Positions 55,811 through 64,000 of a stretch of DNA of 64,000 nt are shown here, piece by piece. This DNA is from Trichomonas vaginalis G3. Taxonomy: Eukaryota > Parabasalia > Trichomonadida > Trichomonadidae. The notes beneath the pieces are model-generated. The model searched no databases and was not told the origin of the DNA. It saw nothing but the letters and a program-made list of their open reading frames with translations. The position numbers and the translations under genes are program-made. The stretch's first letter is position 1; each line of letters begins with the position of its first letter. The DNA lies in contig NC_067206.1 in the NCBI RefSeq assembly GCF_026262505.1, forward strand, positions 16,698,641 to 16,762,640, in the 5' to 3' direction.

Positions 55811-55850
55811 TTATGTAAAATTAAAGATTTTATTCAAGGCTCAAGCGCGT

Positions 55851-58811
55851 TCATTGAACGCGGTACCATGCGAATATAGTCACAAATGGTGGCATATAAT
55901 CTGCACCCGAGCCTGTTGGATTTGTTGTGAAAGTGTGTGAATGATTTCCTGTGGTTCCATAGAAAATACCTGCGCTTGAATCTACTGGGTCACTTGAAAT
56001 ATCATATCTATTCATTCCCTGTCTATCTGAACCTGCTGCAAGATTTGTAAAACCTCTTTTTGTTATTGAATGTGTACGATTACCTGTTGTGTTTGTCGTT
56101 CCTGTATGAGTGTGCGGTGGAAGGTTTGCTTCTTTAATTTTCTTCGAACCTCCTGTTTGCTTTGAATATCTAGCACAGTATAAGAATTTATCTACAATCT
56201 GCTTCCACATACCAAAACCTAAAACTGTTTCTGGATTTGTTGAGTTCATTGACGTATAAATAGAGCCTATAGGATATAATGTTTGAAGTATTTCAGTCTT
56301 TAATGTTTGAAGCTCTGTTTTGTCTGCTTTCTTATCTAACATTGCTGGTAGTTCATATGCTTCAAAGTTTCTGGCATGACCTTCAATGTTCATACATCTG
56401 TTATCTAAATTGTTAAGAGTATCTTTTACGCTTGTACTCGGATTCTCTAAAGGTGCACTTGAACCAAGGGTATAGTTCAATATTATGTCGTCTGCTCTAA
56501 CAGTAGTGAAGGATTTATGTGTATGATTTTTGTCAGCTTTCTTATCTAACATTGCTGGTAGTTCATGTGTTTCAAAGTTTCTGACATGACCTTCGATATT
56601 CATACATTTGTTATTTAAGGAGTTTAGTGTATCTTTTACGCTTGTACTTGGATTCTCTAAAGGTGCACTTGAACCAAGGGTATAGTTCAATATTATGTCG
56701 TCTGCTCTAACAGTAGTGAAGGATTTATGTGTATGGTTCTTGTCAGCTTTACTATTTAATGTAGCTTGAAGTTCATTTATATCGGAGATATTGTGTTTAT
56801 GAGATTTCAAAACTTTGTTCGTTGCGTCAAGTTCATCTTTGTCAGCTTTACTTTTAATAGCATCTTCAAAAGTTATTTTTGCCTTAACTCTCAAAGTAAA
56901 TTTTGGTTCAACTAATACACCGTTAACAAAGAAACTAGAGGCATATATTTCATAGTTATAACCAAATGCTTCTTGTGCTTTACCTGTGTCATACTGTACA
57001 GTACAGCTTATGTCATAACCTTTAGCACAAATGTATTTATATCTTCTTTCATTAACATCTTCCGTCTTCACTTTTTCATCCTGTGTTAAATATCCATGGT
57101 AATCCGTTATAATCTGTTCGTCTGAAGTTATATAATGAACATGGTTCTTGACTCTATCACTCAGAGCTAAAAGCTCATTTTTGTCTGCTTTTTCGGCTAA
57201 TTTCTCATTAACGTCATTCACTTCTAATTCAACTCTTCCGCCAGAACTCTTATTATCATTAATCTTTTTCATTAATTCGGTAATTACGTCATAAAGACTA
57301 TATTCTGTTTTCGGTTTTGTAAATAATGAGTCAAAATTTCTTTTCATCATTACATCGCTGACATTAATGATATCACCAATTCCTTTTTCATTTATTCTCT
57401 TCATTAATTCTGCAATAATGACGAATATATAATCTGTTAATTTATTCTCTTCATCGAGGGTTATAGAATGTTTTGAAATTGAATCATTAACTCCTCTAAA
57501 TAAATCAATAACTTCAGGATACACATTTTTAATGTCTCGAATAACCCGACCAGTATCCTGTTGTTCATGTTCTTCGTTCCCGTCGTTACGTGGTTTTATA
57601 TCTCTAACCATCATCAACGCAGCCATAACCGGAGGGTTTGTTGCTACCTGTTCGAAAATCTGGCCGTTATGTATGGTATATCTAAATAATTTCTTTGTGT
57701 TTGTTAAAACATTTGAAACAAGTCTTTTAAAACCATCTACAAAATTTCCCGTTTCACCTAATGTTCTTGCAGCATTTACAAGCTCACCCATTCCAGCTTT
57801 TGACCCCAAAAATGTCCATATTGTGTTTATTTCACTCTGTATTGTTGTCCATTCAGCGAAATTAATACCTGCATTCGCTAAGTTGAAAATGAAACTCAGT
57901 GGATCGAACTTAATTCCGCCTTCTTTTTCAATTTCAACGAACTCACTAACATGAGATTTTAAGTATTCTTTCGTTAAAATTGTTTTCCCCGATGTTATGT
58001 CATTAACGAAACTATCACCGTCAAAAGTTAACGAATTCAATTTCGTCGTTGATGCTTTTATTTCATACACCGCTTTATCGATAGTTTTTGGCTCACCTTC
58101 TTTAGAAGCATATGAAACATTAATGAATGAATTATATGTATTCGTGAATGAATTAAAATCAATGATTTTCATTAATGACGCCTTTAATGATTCATTTACT
58201 GTCGAATCCCTTAAAGTAATTAATGAACTGTCATTTATGAAAGGTACACTGCAAACTGTCGAGTTTGGATCAAATGCTGTAGTTGGTGCACGAATATTAA
58301 TGATATAAGTCATTAAATCATTAAGTGACGTAAATAATGTTGTCGTTTTTGATTTAATTTCTTTAGCATCTGTTATATACGGTAATTTTATTTCTGTAGT
58401 TTCTGAATTAAAGATATTCGCTAAAATGTTTTGTAAACTGTTTTGAACAGCTGTGTAAACCGTTGAATTCGGAACTCTTACGATTTCACCGTCCTTAATA
58501 AAGGGCATTGCACATGGTGTAGTGCTTGGGTCAAATCTTTTTGGGTTATGATTCAACATATATTCTAATGCTTCATAAACAGACCTATATACGGTTGTAT
58601 TATCTTTTTCAATAATTTCACCGTCCTTTATAAACGGCATAGTACATGGAGTTAAAATAGGGTCAAACTTTTCATAGTCCTTCCATGTTATGTATTTCTC
58701 AGTATTTCCATCAGTGATAACAATATATTTGTCAGTAAGTGTGAGAGAGTATTGACCAAAATATAAACGTTTAGCTCTGTCAGCTTCATACGCATATGCA
58801 GCTATACTCAT
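55851..58811 (-). CDS. 986-residue phage-like fibre with tail-collar domain
   Basis: Residues ~45-230 contain four imperfect ~50-residue repeats around TPC.MPFIKDGEI..., each with NTTVY or similar. A helical middle follows, then shaft repeats of the form (E/D)KKADK...HTHKSFTTV. Two adjacent ~82-residue shaft units (VRADDIILNYTLGSSAPLEN) are nearly identical. The C-terminus is a collar/receptor domain: LYPIGSIYTSMNST, GFGMWKQIVDKFLYCA, LPPHTHTGTTNTTG, YMPPFVTIFAWYRVQ. This is the architecture of trimeric attachment fibres of tailed phages and some giant viruses. The frame is open; TTTTATTCTCATTAAAAT precedes the ATG. Receptor binding is inferred. Confidence 0.85.
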   Translation of the reverse strand: MSIAAYAYEADRAKRLYFGQYSLTLTDKYIVITDGNTEKYITWKDYEKFDPILTPCTMPFIKDGEIIEKDNTTVYRSVYEALEYMLNHNPKRFDPSTTPCAMPFIKDGEIVRVPNSTVYTAVQNSLQNILANIFNSETTEIKLPYITDAKEIKSKTTTLFTSLNDLMTYIINIRAPTTAFDPNSTVCSVPFINDSSLITLRDSTVNESLKASLMKIIDFNSFTNTYNSFINVSYASKEGEPKTIDKAVYEIKASTTKLNSLTFDGDSFVNDITSGKTILTKEYLKSHVSEFVEIEKEGGIKFDPLSFIFNLANAGINFAEWTTIQSEINTIWTFLGSKAGMGELVNAARTLGETGNFVDGFKRLVSNVLTNTKKLFRYTIHNGQIFEQVATNPPVMAALMMVRDIKPRNDGNEEHEQQDTGRVIRDIKNVYPEVIDLFRGVNDSISKHSITLDEENKLTDYIFVIIAELMKRINEKGIGDIINVSDVMMKRNFDSLFTKPKTEYSLYDVITELMKKINDNKSSGGRVELEVNDVNEKLAEKADKNELLALSDRVKNHVHYITSDEQIITDYHGYLTQDEKVKTEDVNERRYKYICAKGYDISCTVQYDTGKAQEAFGYNYEIYASSFFVNGVLVEPKFTLRVKAKITFEDAIKSKADKDELDATNKVLKSHKHNISDINELQATLNSKADKNHTHKSFTTVRADDIILNYTLGSSAPLENPSTSVKDTLNSLNNKCMNIEGHVRNFETHELPAMLDKKADKNHTHKSFTTVRADDIILNYTLGSSAPLENPSTSVKDTLNNLDNRCMNIEGHARNFEAYELPAMLDKKADKTELQTLKTEILQTLYPIGSIYTSMNSTNPETVLGFGMWKQIVDKFLYCARYSKQTGGSKKIKEANLPPHTHTGTTNTTGNRTHSITKRGFTNLAAGSDRQGMNRYDISSDPVDSSAGIFYGTTGNHSHTFTTNPTGSGADYMPPFVTIFAWYRVQ

Positions 58812-58828
58812 ATTTTAATGAGAATAAA

Positions 58829-59605
58829 ATGTTGTTCTATTTGTAAAGTACAGACCCAAACGAATACGGGACAGTAAAGCTACAAACAAACTTAGGTCTA
58901 CAGAATGCGGCGCTTGCATTCAGAATGGTTGACTTCAATACTATCGCTTCATTCGTTATAACAGATGAAACAGATTTCATGGAGATTGAAATAGATGGAA
59001 AGAAGCACGAAATAAGATTTCACAATAATGTAGAATATAAGATGGAAACATTAGCTGGAGTGTTAAATGCTCTCATAAATACTACAATAAACAAGGATAA
59101 CGAAGAAAACTTAATGAATGTTAAACTTATTGCAGGAGTTTTGAAGTTCAGTTATGCGAAGGAGTTTAAGATAACACGAATGAGTCATAGAGTTCAATTG
59201 CTTCTGGGAGCATACCATATGACATTTCCTTTGAAAAGTGTTGACAAAACGATTGAGATGAAATCTGTTCCATACGTATGTTATGGCAATTGTTTGTACG
59301 TTGAGTCAAAAATAGCTAATGTCACAGGTATTTCAGGAGTTAATAGTAAAGGTTCAGTAGAATATAAATCCTTCTGTTATGCAGTAAATTCAATGTTCAT
59401 TCCAAACGTTCCTGTCATAGCAACTCATTTAGGTAAATGGGTTCACATTAGTCCTCATAATTTGAAAGACATGCAATTCAGACTTGTTGACTTTCAAGGA
59501 GAGCCTGTAGAACTGAAGGCACCAGTGCGAATGACTGTTGAAGTTGACTTTTTAGAAAATATTAAATGCAACGGCTTACAAGAGAACTCAGAGCTAAAAA
59601 TATAA
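58829..59605 (+). pseudogene. Penton-like minor capsid protein, near whole
   Basis: The largest open piece is 226 codons (from 58925). It resembles 12730-13524 of Polinton A: IDGKKHEIRF, VPYVCYGNCLYVESK, LKDMQFRLVDFQGEPVEL and a last strand VRMTVEVD. The coding trace extends upstream towards 58829. This strand-rich, ~240-residue layout is that expected of the single jelly-roll penton-like protein that accompanies double jelly-roll capsids. It is broken about once. It is divergent from the fibre gene with an 18-bp gap. Confidence 0.65.
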
Positions 59606-59805
59606 AGTATGAATGTTATATTTTAGGTCATGAACTTTGGTTGTTGCTGTTTGATGAAACAAATGAGTTAGTTATGTCAGTCAAGAGAACAGAAAAATAT
59701 TGTGTTAGTGAAAACTGCACCAAGTCAATAAGATTAGGTTTGCATTATGAAGATGAGTTCGATACTGTTGAAGAAGTTTTGGATAGATATTACAAATTGC
59801 TTTAA
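59566..59805 (+). CDS. Small Polinton protein, unknown
   Basis: This 79-residue protein (MQRLTRELRAKNIKYECYIL) overlaps the preceding gene by 40 bp. It has a hydrophobic strand LWLLLFDETNELVMSV and an acidic end (EDEFDTVEEVLDRYYKLL). It converges with the next gene, with a 4-bp overlap of the stops. The trace at 11915-12126 of Polinton A may be related. An in-frame start further downstream is not available, so the overlap is probably real. Confidence 0.5.
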   Translation: MQRLTRELRAKNIKYECYILGHELWLLLFDETNELVMSVKRTEKYCVSENCTKSIRLGLHYEDEFDTVEEVLDRYYKLL

Positions 59806-60416
59806 TTTACTAAAACATATTTCAAACAAAGCTTATATTCTGTTGAAAGTTTTGTATATTCATTCGAATATTTATACTTAAACTCAACTCCTGTAGTTCC
59901 TGGTGTTTCGATTATTCTAATACTACCTATTTTCATGAATATTGGCGTTTGACCACAGCATTCGATTTCAGGGTCGAGATAGTCAATGACACATTGTTTC
60001 CCTGTTATTCGTGATATAACATTTTCAAGGTCCTCCTTTGTTAGAATTATTTGGTTCTTGCTTATAAGATTTACCAAAAGCTTCTTATCGTCTTTGAGTA
60101 ATATTGTTTGGTATAACTGAAGAAGGTAATGGTCTACGTTATCTGAAGGATTTGTTTGAACATTTGTGTAAGGGTTGTCGTTGGCTTCTCTTGAAAGAAT
60201 TTGGTCCAGTGGTGGATACTCTAACTTAACATCTGATGTAGCGTTAGCGTTTGAAGCTGTGTTTAAATTCACGGATTTCAGCTCTGGTTCTTTTTCTTTC
60301 AAACACTCTGAACTATAGTTCTTTATGACAATATTGTTTGTCGTTCGTGAGTCAACATTTGATGTTGGTTCAATTGGAACATTAACGGCACCAGCTAAGA
60401 TGGATTTGCTTCTCAT
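59802..60416 (-). CDS. Conserved Polinton virion-type protein, intact
   Basis: This 204-residue protein is the whole counterpart of 12145-12725. Residues 1-100 are polar and low in complexity. Residues ~100-204 form a compact domain with YLLQLYQTILLKDDKKLL, LENVISRITGKQCVIDYL, DPEIECCGQTP and a strand-rich end (TTGVEFKYKYSNEYTKL). In both elements it neighbours the penton-like gene, so a capsid-related role is likely, but I do not recognise the family. GGTTTTTATTCTATATGAA precedes the ATG, and the gene is divergent from 60442-60843. Confidence 0.6.
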   Translation of the reverse strand: MRSKSILAGAVNVPIEPTSNVDSRTTNNIVIKNYSSECLKEKEPELKSVNLNTASNANATSDVKLEYPPLDQILSREANDNPYTNVQTNPSDNVDHYLLQLYQTILLKDDKKLLVNLISKNQIILTKEDLENVISRITGKQCVIDYLDPEIECCGQTPIFMKIGSIRIIETPGTTGVEFKYKYSNEYTKLSTEYKLCLKYVLVN

Positions 60417-60441
60417 TTCATATAGAATAAAAACCTTTTAT

Positions 60442-60843
60442 ATGTATGAAATGAACAATATACTCGACAAGGGTTTGAATGTAAAGCTAACGAATGAAAA
60501 TATTGTTGAATTCACTGAGACAGGTGCTGCGTATAAAGATGTAGAATTACTGAACAAAAGAGTTAAGGGAAGAAGCAGGAACATGAACAAAGGGTGGAAG
60601 CCTATAAAAATTTATGTCAATGCTGGCTCAGGAGGTTCAAACATAAAGTATGCAGAAAGTTATAGAGTTTATGCTCTCAAAGGTGAAAAGCCTTCATTTA
60701 AGAACAGCTATTCTAACGCATATCCTCAAAAGCTAACGGATGGGGAAGTGGATGATATGAATGACAGCAAAAATATTAACAGAAATGGCGACAGAGATGC
60801 ATGGAATTTGTTTACCATCAGTCAATTGAAGGTTAAACTTTAA
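60442..60843 (+). CDS. Small Polinton protein, unknown
   Basis: This 133-residue protein starts at ATG 60442 (MYEMNNILDKGLNVKLTNEN). An earlier in-frame extension overlaps the divergent gene and is not needed. It has a basic middle (NKRVKGRSRNMNKGWKPIKI) and a Gly/Ser turn (NAGSGGSNIKY), and looks strand-rich. It converges with the packaging ATPase, with a 4-bp overlap. No Polinton A counterpart found. Function unknown. Confidence 0.55.
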   Translation: MYEMNNILDKGLNVKLTNENIVEFTETGAAYKDVELLNKRVKGRSRNMNKGWKPIKIYVNAGSGGSNIKYAESYRVYALKGEKPSFKNSYSNAYPQKLTDGEVDDMNDSKNINRNGDRDAWNLFTISQLKVKL

Positions 60844-61727
60844 AACAATGTTGGTCGTTTCCATGGAATATTTTTGACTTTAATGGTATTAGTCATGATA
60901 TGAATCTCAAGGTATGAACGAGGAGAGATGAGAGACTTATATGCTTCCCAAATTTCTTCAAAAGGTAATGTTATACCTGACTGTTTCCAAATGAGTTCAA
61001 TATCATAGCGTGAGAAACCTTGAAAGATAATGAAGTCAGTTATGAGACGTTTTATGTTTAAAGCTAAAAACCTCCATGTTTGCATAAGTATTGCTACAGT
61101 TAAATGGTAATGTCTGACTTTAGTTATGATGTTAGCTAATGGTGAGTCAGGCTTTGACACTAAACCTTTTCCAGCGAAGTCGTCACAAACTAATAAAGTG
61201 TTTGATGGATACTTTTTGAAGGGGTATTTTGAAAGTTTTGACAGAATGTAGTTTGTAAGTCGTTTCATATCGTAAACTCCTGAGTACTGACGTAAGTGAT
61301 GTTTGTCAATAATTCTTTCCATCTCTTCTGAAGTCTTTTGCATTCCTGACTGTATGAACTCTACGATGGCATAATATTTCCTCTTACGTCGAATGTAACG
61401 TTGAAGAAATTCAATGAGCTCACTATCTGGAACTTTAACGACAGAGGCTTGAACTTTTGACATAAATGTTTTCGCTGTTGAATCCATAGAGTCTGAAGTT
61501 GCTGATATAATGATTTGGTCATAGTAAGAGTCATTTCCTAAACGTTCTGTTATAAGAATATGACGAATGAGGTTAAATGTCTTACCTGAACCCATCTTTC
61601 CACAATAGAAATAAACACCATTTGAACAGAACTCATAATCTTTGCTGAAAGGAAGAATAAGAGAAGAGTTAAGTTTGTCTGTAGTTTCATTCATGTCTTC
61701 ATCTACGTCATGTATTAAATGCTTCAT
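60840..61727 (-). CDS. Polinton B genome-packaging ATPase (FtsK/A32-like)
   Basis: This 295-residue P-loop ATPase has Walker A GKMGSGKT at 43-50 and Walker B TLLVCDDFAG near residue 200. It then has a sensor block LTVAILMQTWRF and an Arg-rich ISPRSYLEIHIMTN end. It aligns along its whole length with 15734-16609 but at low identity, unlike the near-identical island genes. It should drive DNA packaging into the capsid. The frame is open. CATTTTTAATGGAGATAAA precedes the ATG, and the gene is divergent from the minor capsid gene at 61744. Confidence 0.9.
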   Translation of the reverse strand: MKHLIHDVDEDMNETTDKLNSSLILPFSKDYEFCSNGVYFYCGKMGSGKTFNLIRHILITERLGNDSYYDQIIISATSDSMDSTAKTFMSKVQASVVKVPDSELIEFLQRYIRRKRKYYAIVEFIQSGMQKTSEEMERIIDKHHLRQYSGVYDMKRLTNYILSKLSKYPFKKYPSNTLLVCDDFAGKGLVSKPDSPLANIITKVRHYHLTVAILMQTWRFLALNIKRLITDFIIFQGFSRYDIELIWKQSGITLPFEEIWEAYKSLISPRSYLEIHIMTNTIKVKNIPWKRPTLF

Positions 61728-61743
61728 TTTATCTCCATTAAAA

Positions 61744-62626
61744 ATGCAAGTCAGAAATATTCAGAACATAGCACCGAGTCTAACTGACAAGAGTATAAAG
61801 ATATACTATGAACATGTTATGATGAAACCAACCAAAATTCAAGAAAGTCAGTATACTTATGAATATCCAAGACACTGGGTAGAGTATGTAGGAGGTGAGA
61901 AAGCTATTGAAATCAGACAAGTTAGAAGTATTCCAGCAGGAAGAACAATATTATTGAAGAACTTTAATGTTTTGAGATATAATGATGAAACAAAGAAGCA
62001 AGATAGTTTTCCTGTTGCTGTGTATGTGAACTTAGATACAGGAGATGACATGAAAGTTTTTAATACAAAGCTTCAAACGGTAGTGAGAGAACAACTGACT
62101 GCGGAAGGACATCCATTACCTTCAGAAGTTACCATAGCATATATAATTTGAAACAAACTCAATAGATTTTAAAGTCGTCTCTGCAAAGAAGTCAGGTTTT
62201 ACATTTAATGAAGCAGATGTATATTCGAATGAAAATTTCAAAGCTATTGCATGGTTAGATAATGACGATTGCTTTAAGAAAATATTTAAATACAGTGACT
62301 CAACGATGTCAATAGATGACCTTCGTGGAATGTTACCATCGACGTTTACAGTTGAAGGTTCAGCAGGATTGCTTACAAGATTGTCAATTGGTGGCATTTG
62401 GTCTCGTGAGAACATTGTTATAAAATCCAGTATAAGTGAATTTGCTGAAGAATCTATATTATGTCTTTCAAACTATATGTATTCGCCACCGAAGCATTAT
62501 AGTATAACAAACTTTGTCAGTAAGTTTAACATAAGACTTGTCGAACCTTCTTCAATGAAAGATGTTGTGCTACCTAAAGATGGAAAGGATGGACTCATTA
62601 TTGAAATGATTTTAATTGCATATTAA
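61744..62626 (+). pseudogene. Jelly-roll minor capsid-type protein, second copy in B
   Basis: The first piece, from ATG 61744, carries the signature YTYEYPRHWVEYVGGEKAIE followed by IRQVRSI. The second piece carries the family's C-terminal block NYMYSPPKHYSITNFVSKFN then VVLPKDGKDGLIIEMILI, matching YY-L-FNREFWI and LLPPDHKDCLYIEA of the intact gene at 45138-45995. It is broken about once. It shares the divergent promoter gap with the packaging ATPase. Confidence 0.65.
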
Positions 62627-62758
62627 ATGAGCTTGTTCTTGAAGGTCATTCATGATGAAATAACTGTTGTAGAAGATGTTAGCAATTGTTCAGACATTTT
62701 GAAGCGTATAGATGATATAAGAAAGAAGTTTATGAATGAGAACGTTTATGTTGATTGA
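62627..62758 (+). CDS. 43-residue Polinton protein
   Basis: A short gene beginning directly after the preceding stop codon: MSLFLKVIHDEITVVEDVSN, then a charged helix (ILKRIDDIRKKFMNEN). The tight spacing and ATG suggest a real, translationally coupled gene. Function unknown. Confidence 0.4.
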   Translation: MSLFLKVIHDEITVVEDVSNCSDILKRIDDIRKKFMNENVYVD

Positions 62759-62823
62759 CTTTCTCCAGTAACGAGAACTTTTATGAGATAATATTGAAGA
62801 GAGATGATTTTAATATGGTGTAA

Positions 62824-63351
62824 ATGGTAGCTTGGGCAGCTTTAGGCGCAATGGGAACAAAAGCATTAGCATTTGGAGCAAAAGCACTTGGAGCTTATGA
62901 CGCAGTAAATAAAATGAGTGGAGGAAGGGTTTCAAAGACATTAGATGCAAATAAAGGAAAGATTGGAGGCTGGGTTGCAAAGAAGTTAAGATTAAATAAA
63001 ATAGGGCTCATAAATAAAGCATCCAATTTGGTTGCGACTGAGTCAGAAAATGCTTTAGGAAAGGACGATGAGTTTGCAAAACACGCAAAAGACTTTAATG
63101 ACCAGATGAAAGGTGAAACAATGCATTTAAATAGATTCGATGGAACTAAAGAAAATGTTTCTTCTCCACCAGTAGTTCTTCCGTATGGTCCCTATGGAAT
63201 GTATGGAAACCCTTACGAAAGACCATTTGACCCATTGACTGGTGGAAGTAACTGGTATCATTACGGACGAAGAAGAAAGACAGTCAAGTTGGAGACAGAC
63301 GTGAAGAAAGCAACTAAAAAGAAACCAAGGAAGAGAGTTATAAAGCAATGA
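62824..63351 (+). CDS. Amphipathic virion-type protein with basic tail
   Basis: This 175-residue protein starts MVAWAALGAMGTKALAFGAK, an Ala/Gly-rich amphipathic helix like those at 25526-25927 and 30618-30860. It continues with helical segments, a Gly/Tyr/Pro-rich stretch (VVLPYGPYGMYGNPY) and a Lys/Arg-rich end (KKATKKKPRKRVIKQ). The combination of membrane-active N-terminus and basic C-terminus recalls adenovirus pVI/pVII-type core and lytic proteins, by analogy only. The frame is open and plus-strand neighbours are other virion-type genes. Confidence 0.6.
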   Translation: MVAWAALGAMGTKALAFGAKALGAYDAVNKMSGGRVSKTLDANKGKIGGWVAKKLRLNKIGLINKASNLVATESENALGKDDEFAKHAKDFNDQMKGETMHLNRFDGTKENVSSPPVVLPYGPYGMYGNPYERPFDPLTGGSNWYHYGRRRKTVKLETDVKKATKKKPRKRVIKQ

Positions 63352-63490
63352 ATTCAACATGGTGAAAAAAGAGGTTAGATCTCACCACTTCACCTAAATT
63401 TATTTTTGTGCTATGTTTTCATACATGTGAGGGTGGTGATATCATTAATTTTTAAGTTTATTTTTACTGACAATTTTTATTTGGATGTAA
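63352..63490. promoter_or_regulatory. GATC-centred site and promoter box
   Basis: GAGGTTAGATCTCACCACTT at about 63371 is a hybrid form of the island palindrome, far from the island itself. The box AATTTTTATTTGGATGTAA stands directly before the next ATG. Confidence 0.6.
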
Positions 63491-63775
63491 ATGACAGAAC
63501 AAAAGCAACTCATTCGAATTCCACAGTATAACAAACATACATTTAAACATTTATTCTTCCTTCCTGAGCATAACATGTTCTTTCAAATACATCCGAGACC
63601 AGTTGACTTTTCATTGACTGTGTATAAAGATAGAAATAGTTATATCATTAAACCATACGATGACGAAGGTAAGTTATGTAAATTGTACGTTAAGAAGTTA
63701 GAGAAAGTTTATGGCTTCAAGTATGACTACAATAGGGTTAACACTGATGATGAAGATATTGAGGAAAATTTATGA
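63491..63775 (+). CDS. Small Polinton protein, unknown
   Basis: This 94-residue protein (MTEQKQLIRIPQYNKHTFKH) is strand-rich in the middle (FFQIHPRPVDFSLTVYKDRN) and acidic at the end (NTDDEDIEENL). The start is fixed by the AATTTTTATTTGGATGTAA box. It is the last clear gene before the right end of the element. Function unknown. Confidence 0.55.
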   Translation: MTEQKQLIRIPQYNKHTFKHLFFLPEHNMFFQIHPRPVDFSLTVYKDRNSYIIKPYDDEGKLCKLYVKKLEKVYGFKYDYNRVNTDDEDIEENL

Positions 63776-63864
63776 GAACATTAGTGAAGTCGTTAGTGAG
63801 AACGATAGTGAGAACGATAGTGAGAACGTTTATTTTTACATTATTGAGTTCGTTAGTGAAGTGA
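63772..63864 (+). CDS. Possible 30-residue amphipathic peptide
   Basis: An ATG overlaps the previous stop (ATGA) and opens a 30-codon frame MRTLVKSLVRTIVRTIVRTF, built from the DNA repeat GTGAGAACGATA. It gives an amphipathic, basic helix. It could be real or a by-product of the repeat. Confidence 0.25.
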   Translation: MRTLVKSLVRTIVRTIVRTFIFTLLSSLVK

Positions 63865-64000
63865 AGTGGTTGGCGGCTTTGTAAATATTTAAGGTTAAGT
63901 TAGTGTTGTCGTTTGTGTTGTAAAATATACGTTAACGGTTTTGTAAAGTGTCAAATTCACATATCATGGGTAAGGTGGAACGCAGTGCCTCCGTACCCAT
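63865..64000. repeat. Right end region of Polinton B with hairpin
   Basis: It contains one GTTAACGGTTTTG word (near 63931), like the AACGGT cluster next to the left end of Polinton A. At 63968-63998 there is a GC-rich hairpin (GGGTA...TACCC with inner GTGGAAC.GTGCCTCC pairing). Its size, position and layout resemble the terminal hairpin of Polinton A, so the terminal inverted repeat probably starts here or just beyond. Confidence 0.5.

Larger units (their letters stand above)
42712..64000. mobile_element. Polinton/Maverick B, at least 21.3 kb, mostly whole
   Basis: Parts, left to right: major capsid, conserved small proteins, jelly-roll minor capsid, protein-primed PolB, KilA-N island, integrase, long fibre, penton-like protein, conserved CCG protein, packaging ATPase, a second minor capsid gene, and small virion proteins. 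The left terminal repeat is absent: the element switches directly into a gene fragment at about 42.7 kb. The right end is at or past the window edge, where a terminal-type hairpin appears. It has about eight to ten breaks in all and PolB, integrase, ATPase and fibre look whole, so it is clearly younger than Polinton A. Confidence 0.9.

Overview
The window looks like nuclear DNA of a trichomonad (Parabasalia; Trichomonas or Tritrichomonas type). It is very AT-rich, the host genes have no visible introns, and most of it is occupied by two large Polinton/Maverick elements plus an IS3-like eukaryotic DNA transposon, MITEs and hairpin arrays. The genus is an inference; no rRNA or other species marker is present. 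Only two convincing host genes are seen: an FKBP-type prolyl isomerase with TPR repeats (33.2-34.1 kb) and a presenilin (34.7-36.1 kb).

Layout: 0-0.94 kb, a ~0.93 kb fully palindromic foldback MITE. 0.94-2.56 kb, decayed repeats. 2.56-5.05 kb, an IS3-like transposon with an apparently intact DDE transposase and a cargo of eight perfect hairpins. 5.4-32.5 kb, Polinton A (~27 kb, both terminal inverted repeats present). 32.5-36.1 kb, the host genes. 36.1-42.3 kb, a hairpin MITE, further hairpin arrays, a CENP-B/pogo-like transposase fragment, a dispersed repeat inverted relative to the one at 1.65 kb, and a second copy of the palindromic MITE. 42.3-42.7 kb, a fragment of an unrecognised gene. 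42.7 kb to the window end, Polinton B (left end lost; right end at or just beyond the window edge).

Polinton A is an aged copy. Its left half (coiled-coil virion gene, major capsid, penton-like protein, SF3 helicase) is broken in many places, roughly twenty in the whole element, and a 1.43 kb Mutator-like MITE with a 10-bp target duplication sits in one capsid-type gene. Its packaging ATPase, integrase, KilA-N genes and a Dam-like (D12) adenine methyltransferase look whole. Polinton B is younger: protein-primed PolB, integrase, a 986-aa phage-like fibre, the packaging ATPase and most small genes look whole, with about eight to ten breaks in total. The two share a virion gene set but differ in replication genes: A has an SF3 helicase and no recognisable PolB, while B has PolB and no recognisable helicase.

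The most unusual feature is an accessory island present in both elements (16.6-22.3 kb and 50.4-54.7 kb). It holds KilA-N DNA-binding proteins, a KilA-N/GIY-YIG (T5orf172) protein and an unknown protein. These are embedded in arrays of a GATC-centred palindrome (AGGTGAGATCTCACCT or TGTTAGATCTAACA) with extra half-sites every ~12 bp. In B the core of the island is bounded by ~85-bp inverted repeats. The island genes are nearly identical between the two elements although the capsid and ATPase genes are far apart, so the island appears to move or recombine separately. Polinton A also carries a Dam-type methyltransferase, and the palindrome contains GATC, which suggests a methylation-sensitive operator or origin system. 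That link is inference.
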